Shown here piece by piece: positions 1 to 11,242 of a DNA stretch of 64,000 bases. Made by a program: the position numbers and the translations under genes. The notes below the pieces were generated by a model. That model did not search any database and had not been told where the DNA came from. It saw nothing but the letters and a program-made list of their open reading frames with translations. The stretch is from Lota lota (taxonomy: Eukaryota > Chordata > Actinopteri > Gadiformes > Lotidae). The DNA is taken from assembly GCA_026745465.1 (NCBI GenBank), contig JACYXH010000826.1:3941792-4005791 (forward strand), written 5' to 3'. Each line of letters opens with the position of its first letter. Within the stretch, counting starts at the first letter, position 1.

Positions 1-1168
1 AGACAAATGGATGAATAGATGCATAGATAGTTTTACTGTGAGCGGAGTGGAGAGGAATCGGGTGTCGAGGGGCTTTGTGTTCGGTGCTTACCATTACCAG
101 CTAGTCACGATTCACAACTATCCCACTGTAACATCTACATCATCCACACCCTCACACTTAGACGGGCGGCATATGCTGTCTTTACGGTGCTTGTGTGCGC
201 GTGTGCATGCACACATACCCATAATTTAAACACTTTTACTTAGAAACACATGTAATGCACGTCTTTATAACAAACAACTATACAAAGATACACACTTATC
301 TTTGACTCGTACTTCACTCTCTCTGTCCCCTTTGTCTATCCGTCGTGTCCGACACACACCGCAAGAAAATATTTATCACTGAAACACATCTCTGAGAGGA
401 GTGTTAGGCGTGAAAGTGCATGTGTGTGTGTTTGTGTGTCATGTGTGCACAGCGTGTGTGAGTATGTGTGAGTGAGACTTGTGATGTGTGGCACTGGTGG
501 TTATATTCAGTGACAGCTAAAGTTGCTAATCAGATGCAGCTTCAAATAAATGCATTAGCCTTCCTTGATCTTTTTATCTCTCCTACCGACATCACCTTTT
601 AATTTTAGAGCTGTAACCGTCTAAATTTAAGAAAAAGGTCATATTCAGCTTTCTCTCTGAATGTTACTATTCATCCCTGACCTGTCATACTTTTCTGTAT
701 GATTGTTGACTGTTTTTTATAGTTGTAGGACTAGAGGTGGTTCCCTGATGCAGAGAACTGCTCAATGCATGGAAAATCATAGGTCACACCCACCGTCTGC
801 TCTTTGTACAGCTGCGCTCAGCACATCCTTGTTCTCGTAGCTTTTCTATATGCTCATCTCACACAAGCTGTGGTCTTTGTAGCATGCATCAGTGTTTGGA
901 CCACAGTAGTCACACCTTACTTGTGTGTGTATAACAGGGTCATCCCACGCTCCGATGTTGAAGTGAATGGTAGTCAGAGAGGTGTAGAAATGCAAGTGAT
1001 CGGCACAGTAGAGTGCATGAGAGCGCCCCTTCCCCAATACATCCCCTGAACTGACTGCTTGAGGTGGAATGTCCTGGACTTTCAAATCTAGCAGTGCCGT
1101 AAGTGGATTTGCTGTAGATACTACTTTATCTAAGTAGATACTGTAGATAAATACTAATATAACTATAT
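1..1168. other. Upstream flank, no gene seen
   Basis: No credible coding exon: the open frames here are short, unconserved in character and not bounded by good splice sites. The stretch holds a short GT-rich tract around 419-475 and one copy of a small dispersed repeat (718-779). Otherwise it looks like unique, mildly AT-rich intergenic DNA. Confidence 0.5.
718..779 (+). repeat. Dispersed repeat, copy A
   Basis: About 60 bases resemble 4568-4630 in the same orientation. Both contain a 'tatagt.gta' block followed by a shared block with the core 'agaactgctcaa.gca.ggaaaatca'. Roughly four in five bases agree by eye. The family is not recognised; it could be the head of a SINE. Confidence 0.45.
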
Positions 1169-1455
1169 TTAATGATGCTGTTGGTGAGATTTTAGAGTTG
1201 TAAAGAGAGAGAGCAGTAAAGAGTGGAAACTAAACAACCTAAAAATCCTCCCCTCCCTCTCTGCTCCATCCCTCCTTAAGGTTCTCTGCCATTGAGAAGT
1301 GTTGACAGGCCAAATGGATTCCCCGAACAAATCAGGAAGTCATGCCCTGATTGGTCAGAAATTAGCCAAGAGCAGTGTAAAATCTAAAATGGATGCCATT
1401 TCTAACAAATTACACTCACAGAATAGCTCTTAAATCTCACCTACAGCACCTTTAA
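1169..1455. mobile_element. piggyBac-like MITE (TTAA-flanked)
   Basis: A 279-bp unit lies between two TTAA tetranucleotides (1169-1172 and 1452-1455). Its left end (1173-1197) reads 'tgatgctgttggtgagat..' and the inverted right end reads 'aggtgctgtaggtgagat..', matching over about 25 bases with few mismatches. TTAA target sites and short terminal inverted repeats are the hallmark of piggyBac-type elements. There is no transposase frame, so it would be non-autonomous. Confidence 0.65.
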
Positions 1456-1520
1456 TGTCTGTGTGTAACATGTTTTGTTTTTGGGTCTTTTAATTACTGA
1501 CTTCCACGTCTGAATTTATA

Positions 1521-1847
1521 TTCAAATCCAGAGATCTTCAACAGGGGGTCCGCGACCCCTAGGGGGTCCGCAAAGTTACTGCAGGGGGTCCCCGACATTA
1601 TTTGATCCCAAACTTTTATTTCTTTAAAAAATTGAAATATGTACTTTGTAATGTATGTATACAATGCTAAGCCATTGTGGCACTTTTATACATGGCACTA
1701 TAGGCCGCACTACACATTATTATTGGCCCGGTGTAATAAGCAACACAATTTTACACGATATGTAATAGAAGGTCCCTCCACCGTGTCACTATCAACCAAG
1801 AGGTTGAAACCATGGGCTGAAAAACGTTGAAGACCCCTGTTCCAATC
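1521..1847. mobile_element. hAT-type non-autonomous transposon with 8-bp TSD
   Basis: The element is 1529-1839. Its left end starts 'cagagatcttcaac' and the inverted right end starts 'caggggtcttcaac', the CAG-type terminus of hAT/Charlie elements. Flanking octamers 1521-1528 (ttcaaatc) and 1840-1847 (ttccaatc) match at 7 of 8 bases, as expected for an aged hAT target-site duplication. Near the left end a 'gggggtcc' motif occurs three times. At 311 bp and without a transposase it is a MITE. Confidence 0.75.
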
Positions 1848-3893
1848 TATTCTATTCCCAATTTGATTACAGTTATATTCTATTCTTTGAGACTGGATGG
1901 GTAGACATATTTTTACGTTCTTGAATAACCCATTCATGTATATTTCCTCATTATGTAAGTGCTATGTCACAACATTCTGCTGTCTGATTGGCTGGCTGTC
2001 TCCCTGTCAGAATGGCTCTGGCTACAAGCAAATCAGTGAACAAAAAAGAAAATCAGGGAGTCTGTCTCTGGCATAACTCATCACAGGGACCCTCGCCAGA
2101 TGGCAAAGACATCCTGGGTTCAGCCAGATAGTTTACAATATCTACACACACAGTACGTGAGTGTCTCTACATTAGTGTCTTACACTACCTAGTCTATTGG
2201 CTTCATGGTGGTCAAGTTAGTCAAGTGTGCTTCTGACCTGAATGCGTATTTTAGGACACTGATAGGGTTTCTGTGTTATACACCAAACTTTGAACTATAA
2301 ACCATCCATTCTGAGTGTATGGGCTCATGGGTCGGAGAATACTTTATTTATTAATTTTCATTTACACGTTTGGTAATTTAGCTGCTTTTAAGTTGCTTGT
2401 ATCCAAAGCGATTTACTGTGCTGCAAGTGTCTAAAAAGATGGACAGAGTGCAGAGTAGCTATGGGAATCCAAAAGGCGATCAATTTGTTTTGCATATCCT
2501 ACAAGTTACATCTCAGAGATACAGGGATAGTAAAACTCAACAAAGTGTGTTCTAAATTCAGCAGAGGAGTTAAAAACAACAAAGTCTACGAGTCAGTATT
2601 GATTTGCTTGTTTGTTTATTAAATTGGCTGTCTCTCGACCAAACACATCTCAATCTCACTCTTTTAACTTAGTTTGAATCCACTCTGTCGGGAGAATCCT
2701 CCCTTTTGACTTCATTAAACTACCTTATCCCCCTCGTTACACCGTAAAATCACCTTAATTGAATCCCCTGAAAAATCTTTTAGCAACGACTATCATTTAA
2801 GGAAACAGATTATGTAACCATAAATACTCTGGATTTAAGGAAGATGATGAAGAATATCTGATGGGTTCCTCTGTGCTGCTGAATCACTCACCTCCATCTG
2901 TCAATCTGATGGCCTGTGTCCAGCATTCCCATGATGGGAATCCATTCAGGCTCCTTTCTATTCATAGGACCTGCTGCTGAGGCTGTTTCTCTGATTGCAG
3001 GCAGTCAGCAGTCTATGGATGCTATTAGTGATTCAATCACATTATATTTTATTTTACCGTGTACAATCTTGACAGTGCCCGTTGACGGACTTCTCCTTTA
3101 ATGAGCCAAACTCTCTCTTCTCTGCTGTTAAAGGGTTATTTTGGTACATTCATTAAGAAGTCTCCCTGTCTCTCTTTAAAGGACCATACCGGTCTGGGCG
3201 ATCAAACCACTATAACCGTGTCACCTGGCTTCACAAAAACATCCATTACCAATATGATATTTCAAAATTACTTTGTTGTGCCAATGCTGCCTAAGAGCAT
3301 TTAGTGTGAGGGTGCTCTCACCACAAATGAAAATAAATGGTTTATTCACCCATACTGGTATGGTCCTTTAGATACTTTCAGTGGATGTGCTTTTTAAATA
3401 AGTGCGCTAAAGAAGGGAGAAACTGTGAACTAACAGTGTGCAAAGTCAGCCGAACAACCTGTGCATGGCTGCTACACATCTGTCTTTGCCTGACCAATGA
3501 GACATCGGTGGCAAACAGGGCAGACTAAGGCATCCAAGCCCAGATCAACTAGCATGGAGTTCTATAGTACATAGACATCCATCTACTAGATGACTCCATG
3601 TTATCTGTGATACTACTTTAGTCTCGAAGTAAGACGTATGAACTGTGTTGGAAATTGAATTGGCTCCAACTAGCTATACTTTCTAAATCATTGGCAAAAA
3701 AATGGTTCACTTTGTGCTTTGTAGTCTTAAAAATGTTCCCTGTTTGAGGACAGATGGACTGTAAGAACAATTCATTTCAGCCAAAACTGGCTGCATGCAC
3801 ATGCTAGCTTTGCTTTCCCAACTTCAAGGCACCATTTCTGTTTTGCCTGTGCTCTTTTTTAAGCATGCTGCTAACCTACAATTTTTTCAGTGC

Positions 3894-3900
<7 letters not shown>
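1848..3900. other. Intergenic, mostly unique DNA
   Basis: No gene supported. Apart from a SINE/L2-like tail fragment near 2370-2425, nothing repetitive stands out. Short open frames around 2916-3304 have no recognisable domain and are not treated as genes. Confidence 0.45.
2370..2425 (-). repeat. SINE/L2 3'-tail fragment
   Basis: The stretch 'ttgtatccaaagcgatttac' is the reverse complement of the widespread fish tail 'gtaagtcgctttggataaaa', with surrounding bases degraded. No tRNA-like head is visible, so it is a fragment. Confidence 0.45.

Positions 3901-3987
<87 letters not shown>
3901..3987. repeat. (GT)n microsatellite
   Basis: About 87 bases of alternating GT with one interruption near 3941. 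Open frames of poly(Cys-Val) across it are artefacts of the repeat. Confidence 0.95.
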
Positions 3988-3989
<2 letters not shown>

Positions 3990-4274
3990 GTACAATCCAT
4001 ACCCTCAGGCATGGTATCGTTTTGCTAGAAGATGGGATTACATAATCAAGTCTTTCATCACTGACAGACTTTTGACAGAAATGAATTATCCCCTCCCCTG
4101 CAAATGTATTATCTGTTTACACTTCATTAAAGATGTCCTAAATAACAAAGCCCTCTGTTTCCAATGAAAGCTTTGCATATTCATCCTGGCATAGCTTCAT
4201 CTTGATAAATTGCATGTAGTTAGCCTATGGTGATTGCTGTTCTATGTTGATAACTATTCATTTAGAATTTTGAT

Positions 4275-4480
4275 GAGTATCCCAACCCAACCTGTTACCC
4301 TAACCACATTATTCTAGCCTAGTAATATCCCTAACAAAGTTATTCTAGCCAAGTTATAATCCTTACCAATTGATAATCCTAACCATGTTATTAACATAAA
4401 CAAACTAATTAACCCTGCCCTATTCTAACCAACCTTATAAATCGAACCTAGTTATAGCCGTACTCAAGTTAGTCTAGGAC
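4275..4480. repeat. Degenerate minisatellite-like tract
   Basis: A unit resembling 'cctaaccaagttattctagc' recurs in diverged form about eight times (for example 'ccctaaccacattattctag', 'ccctaacaaagttattctag', 'cctaaccatgttatt'). The units are about 20-25 bases long and none is identical. CCTAA is telomere-like, but spacing and composition differ from a true telomeric array. Confidence 0.5.
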
Positions 4481-4567
4481 TACTTTAATGACCCGTATCA
4501 CATTTTAATAATCAAATGTATTACTTTCATCAAACTCCTTATTCCATCCATGGCCCCTTGACCAATA

Positions 4568-4630
4568 TATAGTCGTAATACCAGAGTTGGTAACCTGAGT
4601 GCATAGAACTGCTCAAAGCAGGGAAAATCA
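4568..4630 (+). repeat. Dispersed repeat, copy B
   Basis: Second copy of the approximately 60-base repeat seen at 718-779, same strand, diverged at about one base in five. Family not recognised. Confidence 0.45.
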
Positions 4631-4639
4631 CACTGCAAT

Positions 4640-6330
4640 TGCAAGTACACTTCACTTTGAATTCATGTGTGTGTGTGTGAAGTTAACATACTGACTCTGG
4701 TGTTTCGTGTGCTTCAGCTTCCTCAAGTGTTTGCTATTCATCAGCAGACAGTGGAGACGACCCACTCTAATCTGTATCACCTGCTGGTGATCGCTCCATA
4801 ACGACCGCCAATCACAGCATTCAGGTTGGCCCCAGAGTGTGGCTGAAACATGCTTTAAAATGTGGTGACCATGACAACAGAGCAGGACAGCCAAACCCTA
4901 ATTGTGGGTGACAGAGGGGCTGAAAATTGTGTTTGTAATTGTGATTTGTTGGCAAACTAGCCTAACACTAGTCACGCAAATCAGTCTTCAAATTCAGATT
5001 AATAATATAAAGTCTGAAAGCAGACTAGCTCAAATCTAGGTGAATGGGGTGTTTCACTTTGTTTCGCTTCATATTTGATTCAACTAATCATGTTGCTGGA
5101 GGCAGGGATCTGTAAGCGCATAATATGTCTCGGACGTCTCCAGGACTTTCACAACAAGTACAGAGTCGCAATGGCCAGGGCTGGCAGAAAGAAACGTTGG
5201 CGTTTACGCGAGGTAAGCCCCTCGTTCTTCCCGCGAGTAAATGCTTGCGGTTGGCGCGTTCAAATTTGCTTCACTCTTGGTGTGAACACGGCTTTAAGGT
5301 TTCAAATCAACACTGTGTAGACTGTCCACTTTAGCAATACACTTAATAAAATCCCCTTCTGAAAGCGTCAAATTAGTTTATCTTTGGTAGAAGATCTCCA
5401 TAACAAAACAGGAAGAAAGGCGTAACTCTGCCCATTGCAGTTTCGGATTTCCGGCCCAGGCACTGTGCTGTCTCACCCCAGAAGTTCTGCTGTAGCATAG
5501 TAGGACTGGTGGATCCGAGATAAGGCAAACCCGAAACTAACAAACAGGTGAACTTTACACATCACTTTACATCATAGTCCATTAAGATCTCAGAAAGGGC
5601 TGGCTATAGATACTTACACCCAACAGACTAGCTGCTGTTAACGTATTACACTTATTTGCGTTGTATTGTTTGACTTGAAAGAGCTGAGGTGCCTAGTCCA
5701 TATAATACAATAAGCATACATAGTAAGGACGTACTGATACAATGGCGCTTGTGTGCCTAAGGGGTTACAGTGAACCTTTCTTACCCGAATCTCTTTGGAA
5801 ATCAACGCAAACATCCTCCTCCATCCTCTGTGAAGACAGGGGGAAATTTTCAAAGCCCTAAGGCCTTATGGGAGGATTCCTCTTCCTCAAACAGGAATAC
5901 CCTTCCCTGCATGTGTTCAGTCAAAATAATGACACTACCACCAAAGCATTGTATCTGTATGAGGTTTCTGTATTAAATCCCATCACTGTCCTTTAAAGCA
6001 CCAGCAAGGTCAGTTGAGTTGCTGTTGTCCAGTACCTGCATGCGTTTACCCTGGTCTCTTCCTTTTGGTATGGATTACATGGCTTGTGTAGGATATTGAT
6101 GTATTGATTGGTAAACTGCCACTGAAATAACAGTTATACTATAATGTGGCAGGAGTCTCTCATCTCATCCATCCTTTCTCTACCTTTAATTCTCTCTTAT
6201 CTTGGTTTAAATCTCCTCTCATCTCCAATCTTCTCTTCTCTTCATTTGCCTTCTCCTCGCCTCTTCCTTTATCTCATTGCATCTTCTCATGCTCACCTTC
6301 TCTCCTCTGCCATTTTCAACCCTCCCATTT
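4640..6330. other. Intergenic DNA before sv2a
   Basis: No gene supported. A GC-richer patch at about 5100-5300 ends in 'ttggtgtgaacacggctttaa', a phrase typical of old DNA transposon ends, but no inverted partner was found. The patch at 5410-5540 is also compositionally distinct without an identifiable family. Confidence 0.4.
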
Positions 6331-6398
6331 TCTCCTCTCCTCTCCTCTCCTCTCCTCTCCTCTCCTCTCCTCTCCTCTCCTCTCCTCTCCTCTCCTCT
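6331..6398. repeat. (CTCCT)n pentanucleotide array
   Basis: About 13 tandem copies of a five-base pyrimidine unit inside a longer pyrimidine-rich run (6160-6400). A polypurine-polypyrimidine mirror repeat of this kind can form triplex DNA. Confidence 0.9.
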
Positions 6399-6917
6399 AT
6401 CTTATCATGTATGTTGGATCTTTGGCAAAAGGATAGATGGCTTCTAGCTAGCAAAGATCATACTGAAAGCTTGGCTCAATAGTGCTTCATTTTCAAGAAA
6501 AGAAGATGCAAGTCACAAACACATGCAATTATGTATTTGATCTTTATATTTCATGGCCTTTTTCTCAGGCTAAAACATCAACCTTGTTTGAGTGCCTGAA
6601 CAAAAACATTTTCTAGCCATGGAAACCGACGTCAATGGACAATAAATAACACAGAGATGTGTGATCCTACTCCCAGGGTTGTTGCATTGAACTTTTGAAC
6701 CTGATACATAATGTATTTGTGCATTTGGAATATGATGATTGATTGATATGTTGAGATAAAGTGTGAGTGACTGTTGCTGTGCTGTGCTTTGTGATCCCCT
6801 CATTTGTAAAAGGTTTCGTAGTTTCTGGTTTTAGAAAATAAGAGCTGACTGCTAATATGCTAATGCTAATATGCTAGTAAACAAACCTTCTGACACAATC
6901 CTCATGTTAATCCACAG

Positions 6918-7124
6918 GTTTCCATACCAGAGAGCACACACCGGTCCAACAGCCCGGCATCAGCGCTACGGCAGGCACAAGGGAGCGGACGTCCGAGACA
7001 CTCACCCACTTAGAGCTCCTCTGCACACCCATGCTCTTGGGCCGCTCCTGATCCACCACCTCCCGTTCTTCTCAGCGACAGACCACCCCGCCTCCCCCCC
7101 CCCCCCCCCCCCCCCCCCCCCAAG
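6918..7124 (+). other. Probable sv2a 5'UTR exon segment
   Basis: A candidate splice acceptor 'tccacag' ends at 6917, and the sequence then becomes GC-rich without repeats up to the start codon at 7125. Vertebrate SV2A genes have a non-coding first exon spliced to the exon carrying the start codon, so this would be the 5' part of that second exon. The upstream exon and promoter were not found in the window. The alternative is transcription initiating close by. Confidence 0.4.
7094..7121. repeat. Poly-C run at the sv2a start
   Basis: 28 consecutive C bases end three bases before the sv2a ATG. Transcribed, this is a C-rich 5'UTR tract, a potential poly(rC)-binding-protein or i-motif site. Its exact length is likely uncertain in an assembly. 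Confidence 0.9.
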
Positions 7125-7752
7125 ATGGAAGACGACGGGCGATATCGGGACGGCCGCTCGGACTTCATCCGTGGCGCCAAGGACATCGCCAAGGTGGCCA
7201 AGAAGCAAGTGGGCAAGAAGATGGGCCGCGGCGCGGACAAGATGGCCGACGAGTACACCAAGCGCTCGTACAAGCGCTTCGAGGAGGAGGACGACGACGA
7301 CGACTACGGCGGGGCGCCCGGCAACGATGCGGGCTACCACCGCAACGACAGCCGCCCTGCCAACGACGAGGACGAGGACGCGGCCGGCCACAGCGACTCC
7401 ACCGAGGGCCACGACGAGGACGACGAGATCTACGAGGGCGAGTACCAGGGCATCCCGCGGGCCGACTCCGGCGGCAAGGCGGGCGGCGCGGACGCCACGG
7501 GCACCGGGCAGGCGCAGCCGTTCAGGGACCTGTCGGCCTATGAGGCGGAGCGGCGGAAGGACCAGGAGGAGCTGGCGCAGCAGTACGAGACCATCCTGCA
7601 GGAGTGCGGCCACGGCAGGTTCCAGTGGACGCTGTACTTTGTGCTGGGCCTGGCGCTGATGGCCGACGGCGTGGAGATCTTCGTGGTGGGCTTCGTGCTG
7701 CCCAGCGCCGAGAAGGACATGTGTCTGTCGGAGCCGAACAAGGGCATGCTGG
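7125..7752 (+). CDS. sv2a: sv2a coding exon 1
   Basis: Encodes residues 1-209 plus the first base of Gly210. It covers the whole cytosolic N-terminus: the basic segment 'RGAKDIAKVAKKQ', the acidic run EEEDDDDD at 53-60 and the acidic 'HDEDDEIYEGEYQ' block typical of SV2A. It ends with membrane segment 1 and the start of the first luminal loop. The donor is G|GTAAG at 7753. It is strongly GC-rich, unlike the AT-rich introns around it. Confidence 0.95.
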
Positions 7753-8667
7753 GTAAGATTTGCCGTTACTCTTCTTGACTCTTCTTTTCTGCTCGCCTCG
7801 TCAGCGTTGTTCGTGAAACAACATTGGCAGGTGCAAGGTAATCCGAGGAGGGAGTATGGGGCTGAATGCGTGTCTCTGCCCCATCAATGTAAACCTGTGG
7901 GTGATTACAAGGTAGCAGGGGATCAGAGCTTGTGCTGGAGAATCCGGTAGTGTTTAATGTGACTGAGCAGCCTTTAGGACTAGTGAAGGAGGCTTGGTTG
8001 AACCGGCTACAACAGAATGCCCTCATTCAGCTGCTAATTGGCGACAATAAGATGCGTCTCTTGGACGATAGTATCAAACATAAAAACGACGTCATGCATA
8101 TATTATATTTGTCAAGATTATAACAAGGACAGCCATGGTTCACTGTCATGGGTGAAGAAAGCTAGACACCCTCCCTTCTCAGAGCAACGCTTTGAGGGTT
8201 CTGCAACATAAAAGACCCCTCTGGTATTAATGTAAACAATACAACTACAGCCCTCCTGTTTTTTCTCCTTACAACCAGGAGATGCTGTTATACAAGTGAT
8301 AACAATGTGCCATAGTTTATGTTCAAAGCCTATTTCCCAGCGAATCACCTACTTGTCACCAACATTATTCTTGTAAAACATTTTATACAGAAAGGGGAAA
8401 AAAAGTCATTATATAGCTGCATTTGCTAATCAGCAGAGCCCAGATGTACACCAAATTTGAGGGAAATTGGCTGGCTCAGTGCTGCGTTGGAGAGCTAAAT
8501 CCTAACAGGACTTTTATGTTCTGCACCTGGAACCGTCCGTCTCTCTGGGGTGCAGTTAATAGGGATGGAAGAAACTACAGCAGTAAAGTTGTCCAGGGTT
8601 GAGCAGCTACCTACCGGGCTGGAGCAGTGGGGAGGTATTCCTGAGTTGTATGCTGGTCTTGCATTTC

Positions 8668-8763
<96 letters not shown>

Positions 8764-11202
8764 GTTGCATGTGTTCTCTCCAGTAGAGAACACATGTATG
8801 TGACCGTTTGCTTCCCTCAGGTCTCCCTTTCCAATTAAATTCCACACACAGCCTGTCATCTTCTATTATTTGTCCAGCAAGGACACCAAAAAACTGCCGC
8901 TATGGGCCTAATTCACTTAGCGGCCATCTTGGTTATTAATGCTAGCTGGATGAGGGAATACAGAAATCCACATTCAGTTCCTTTACTCAGTTAGCATTTA
9001 GAACCAAAATGGCCACTCTCGACTACCACATTTAGATCCCCAGTCTCCAAATATACTGCATTTATACATGAGGAAATTGGAAACGATAGGCTAATATAAT
9101 TACAATGGGATTCTTCTAGCATCTCTGTCGTGTCTTCCTTTCAGTCTGTATTACAATGCATGCCTGTTAAGCTAGTAATTATTGTCTCAAAATAAATGTC
9201 TAAATGTGAATCCAATGATGATAACATAATTTCAAAGCATTATTATTTTCACCGCTGTTATTGATAATCTTATATAAGAAATAATAATTAAGAATATTTA
9301 TGTTTCACAGTAATATGATAAATATATAACGGTAAATGTGATCTTTGTATGGTATTAGGTGTTTTATACAATTGTCAAATTGTATTTATTCATTATACCC
9401 CTTTTTTTAACTAAAGGCAGTCACAACATAGAGTTTGGTTTGAATAGCTAGAATAGCTGGATACTGCATTTCTTACTCATCTTGCTTGTTACAATGTTTA
9501 AACCTGCTAACCTGGAGTTGATCATGGAGTTGGCATTGATTCAGCTCCTCAGGTTTCATGCTGCTTGTCTACAATACAATGCTATTAGGTTGATCATGTG
9601 ATCTTTCTTCATGATGTGAGTTTTACTTCAAAAGTTAAATTAAATGTATCTGATGTATTCCTAATGATATAGTGGCAAAATGAGTAGACTTGAGTGTAGA
9701 CGCAGGTGTGATAATCAAACCGAATCAAATATCATTATACATAATTATAAAATGTGGATCACGTTCAATGAATTTTTGTTGTGGGATTTTAAGTAATTAG
9801 CAACTTAAACATCATAAACAACCAACTCAAATACTCTACTCCCACATATATGGGAGTGTAGTAAATTAACTACACAAATGAATGAGTCATAGACTCATAA
9901 TTAATTATGCATAGTTCCATGAGATGTGTTGCTATAGTTGTTATTAATTCTGTCTCAAGTTCAACAACTGGGACCGTACTTGTCTCACCGGTCCCAGGTG
10001 ACCCGATGACCGTTCATTCAGTGTGTTTGGCTAGCAGCCATACCGTTAAGACGTGACTTTATTACATTAGCATTACATTCTCACAATTTCCCCTTTTGCC
10101 TTGCCACCTCTCCGTGTGACTGGGGGACTGGGAGGGGGTGGGGGTGAGGACGGCCAAGCTTGGTGTTGATGGTGTTGGTGATGCAGGGGGAGGGGTGTAA
10201 CCAGCCCACCGTCTCTCCCCTCTCCCCCTGTTATACAACAGGCCTGACTCATGCTGAAGTGATTTTCTGTCACTGCTGCTCTGCTTCCCATGGGTCCTAG
10301 CACCCAACCTGGTTCCCTCCCTCCCTCCCTCCCTCCCTCCCTCCCTCCCTCCCTCCCTCCCTCCCTCCCTCCCTCCCTCCCTCCCTCCCTCCCTCCCTCC
10401 CTCCCTGCCTCCCTCCCTCCTTACCTCAAACAGTCCCTGTAAGAGACTGCTGAGCCGAGCCTATCCTCTGCCGTAGCTGTGTGTGTTTGTGTGTGTGTGC
10501 GTGTGTGTGTTTGTGAGTGTGTGTCTGTGTATGTGTGTGTATGGTAGTGTTGGTGTGGCTGTGGGTGATTTTTTGTGTGTATGGGTGTGTCAATCTTTGT
10601 GTGCGTGTTTGTCTGTGTGTGTGTGTGGGGGGGGGGGGGGTGTTGGTGTGTGTGTGTGTCTGTGTATCTTTGTGTCTCTCTGTTTGTTTTTGTGTTGGCT
10701 CTTTGCAGAGATTTATACCTGGAGATGAAAAAGCAAAAAGAGTGTATGTGTCTGCATGTGTGTTTACTGACACACACAGTGTGTGTCAGTCTGCATGAAA
10801 TTGTATGCAAATCATCTGTAAATATATTCTCTCCTTACAGCAGCGGTGATGAGTCAAGTAGTGAAAGCAGAAAGCCCCAGAGGCTTCCTTTCTGCAGCCA
10901 TTAGACAAGCATAGATTGAGTGCCGCTGCTCTACACAGCCAAGTGCATCCAAACACCTTGTACCTTATTGATGTGTTTGATGGTGAATAAAACCATTTAC
11001 TTAAACTCTGAGTGGACCACTAATAGTCAGAGTGGTGCTGATATCGTAGTGTGCACGCACCTATTCTGTAGCAGGGATGTGAGGAGATGCATAAGCAGGG
11101 ATGTGTGTGTGTGTGCGTGACTGTGTGTTTGTGTGTGTGTGTGCGTGACTGTGTGTTTGAGTGTGTGTGAGTATGTGTGTGCTTGAGTGTGTGCACGTGA
11201 GT

Positions 11203-11242
<40 letters not shown>

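Noticed and set aside
3795-4167. Open frames of poly(Cys-Val)
   Set aside because: They are readings of the (GT)n microsatellite; no flanking exon structure or domain.
4290-4440. Interstitial telomeric repeat
   Set aside because: CCTAAC motifs occur, but not in six-base tandem register.
7002-7613. 203-codon antisense frame opposite sv2a exon 1
   Set aside because: Leu/Val/Ala-rich shadow of the GC-rich coding strand, with poly-Gly from poly-C.
6871-7659. 262-codon frame overlapping sv2a exon 1
   Set aside because: It is the alternative frame of the GC-rich sv2a exon; its Arg/Thr/Ala-rich protein has no known domain, while the other frame is unmistakable SV2A.
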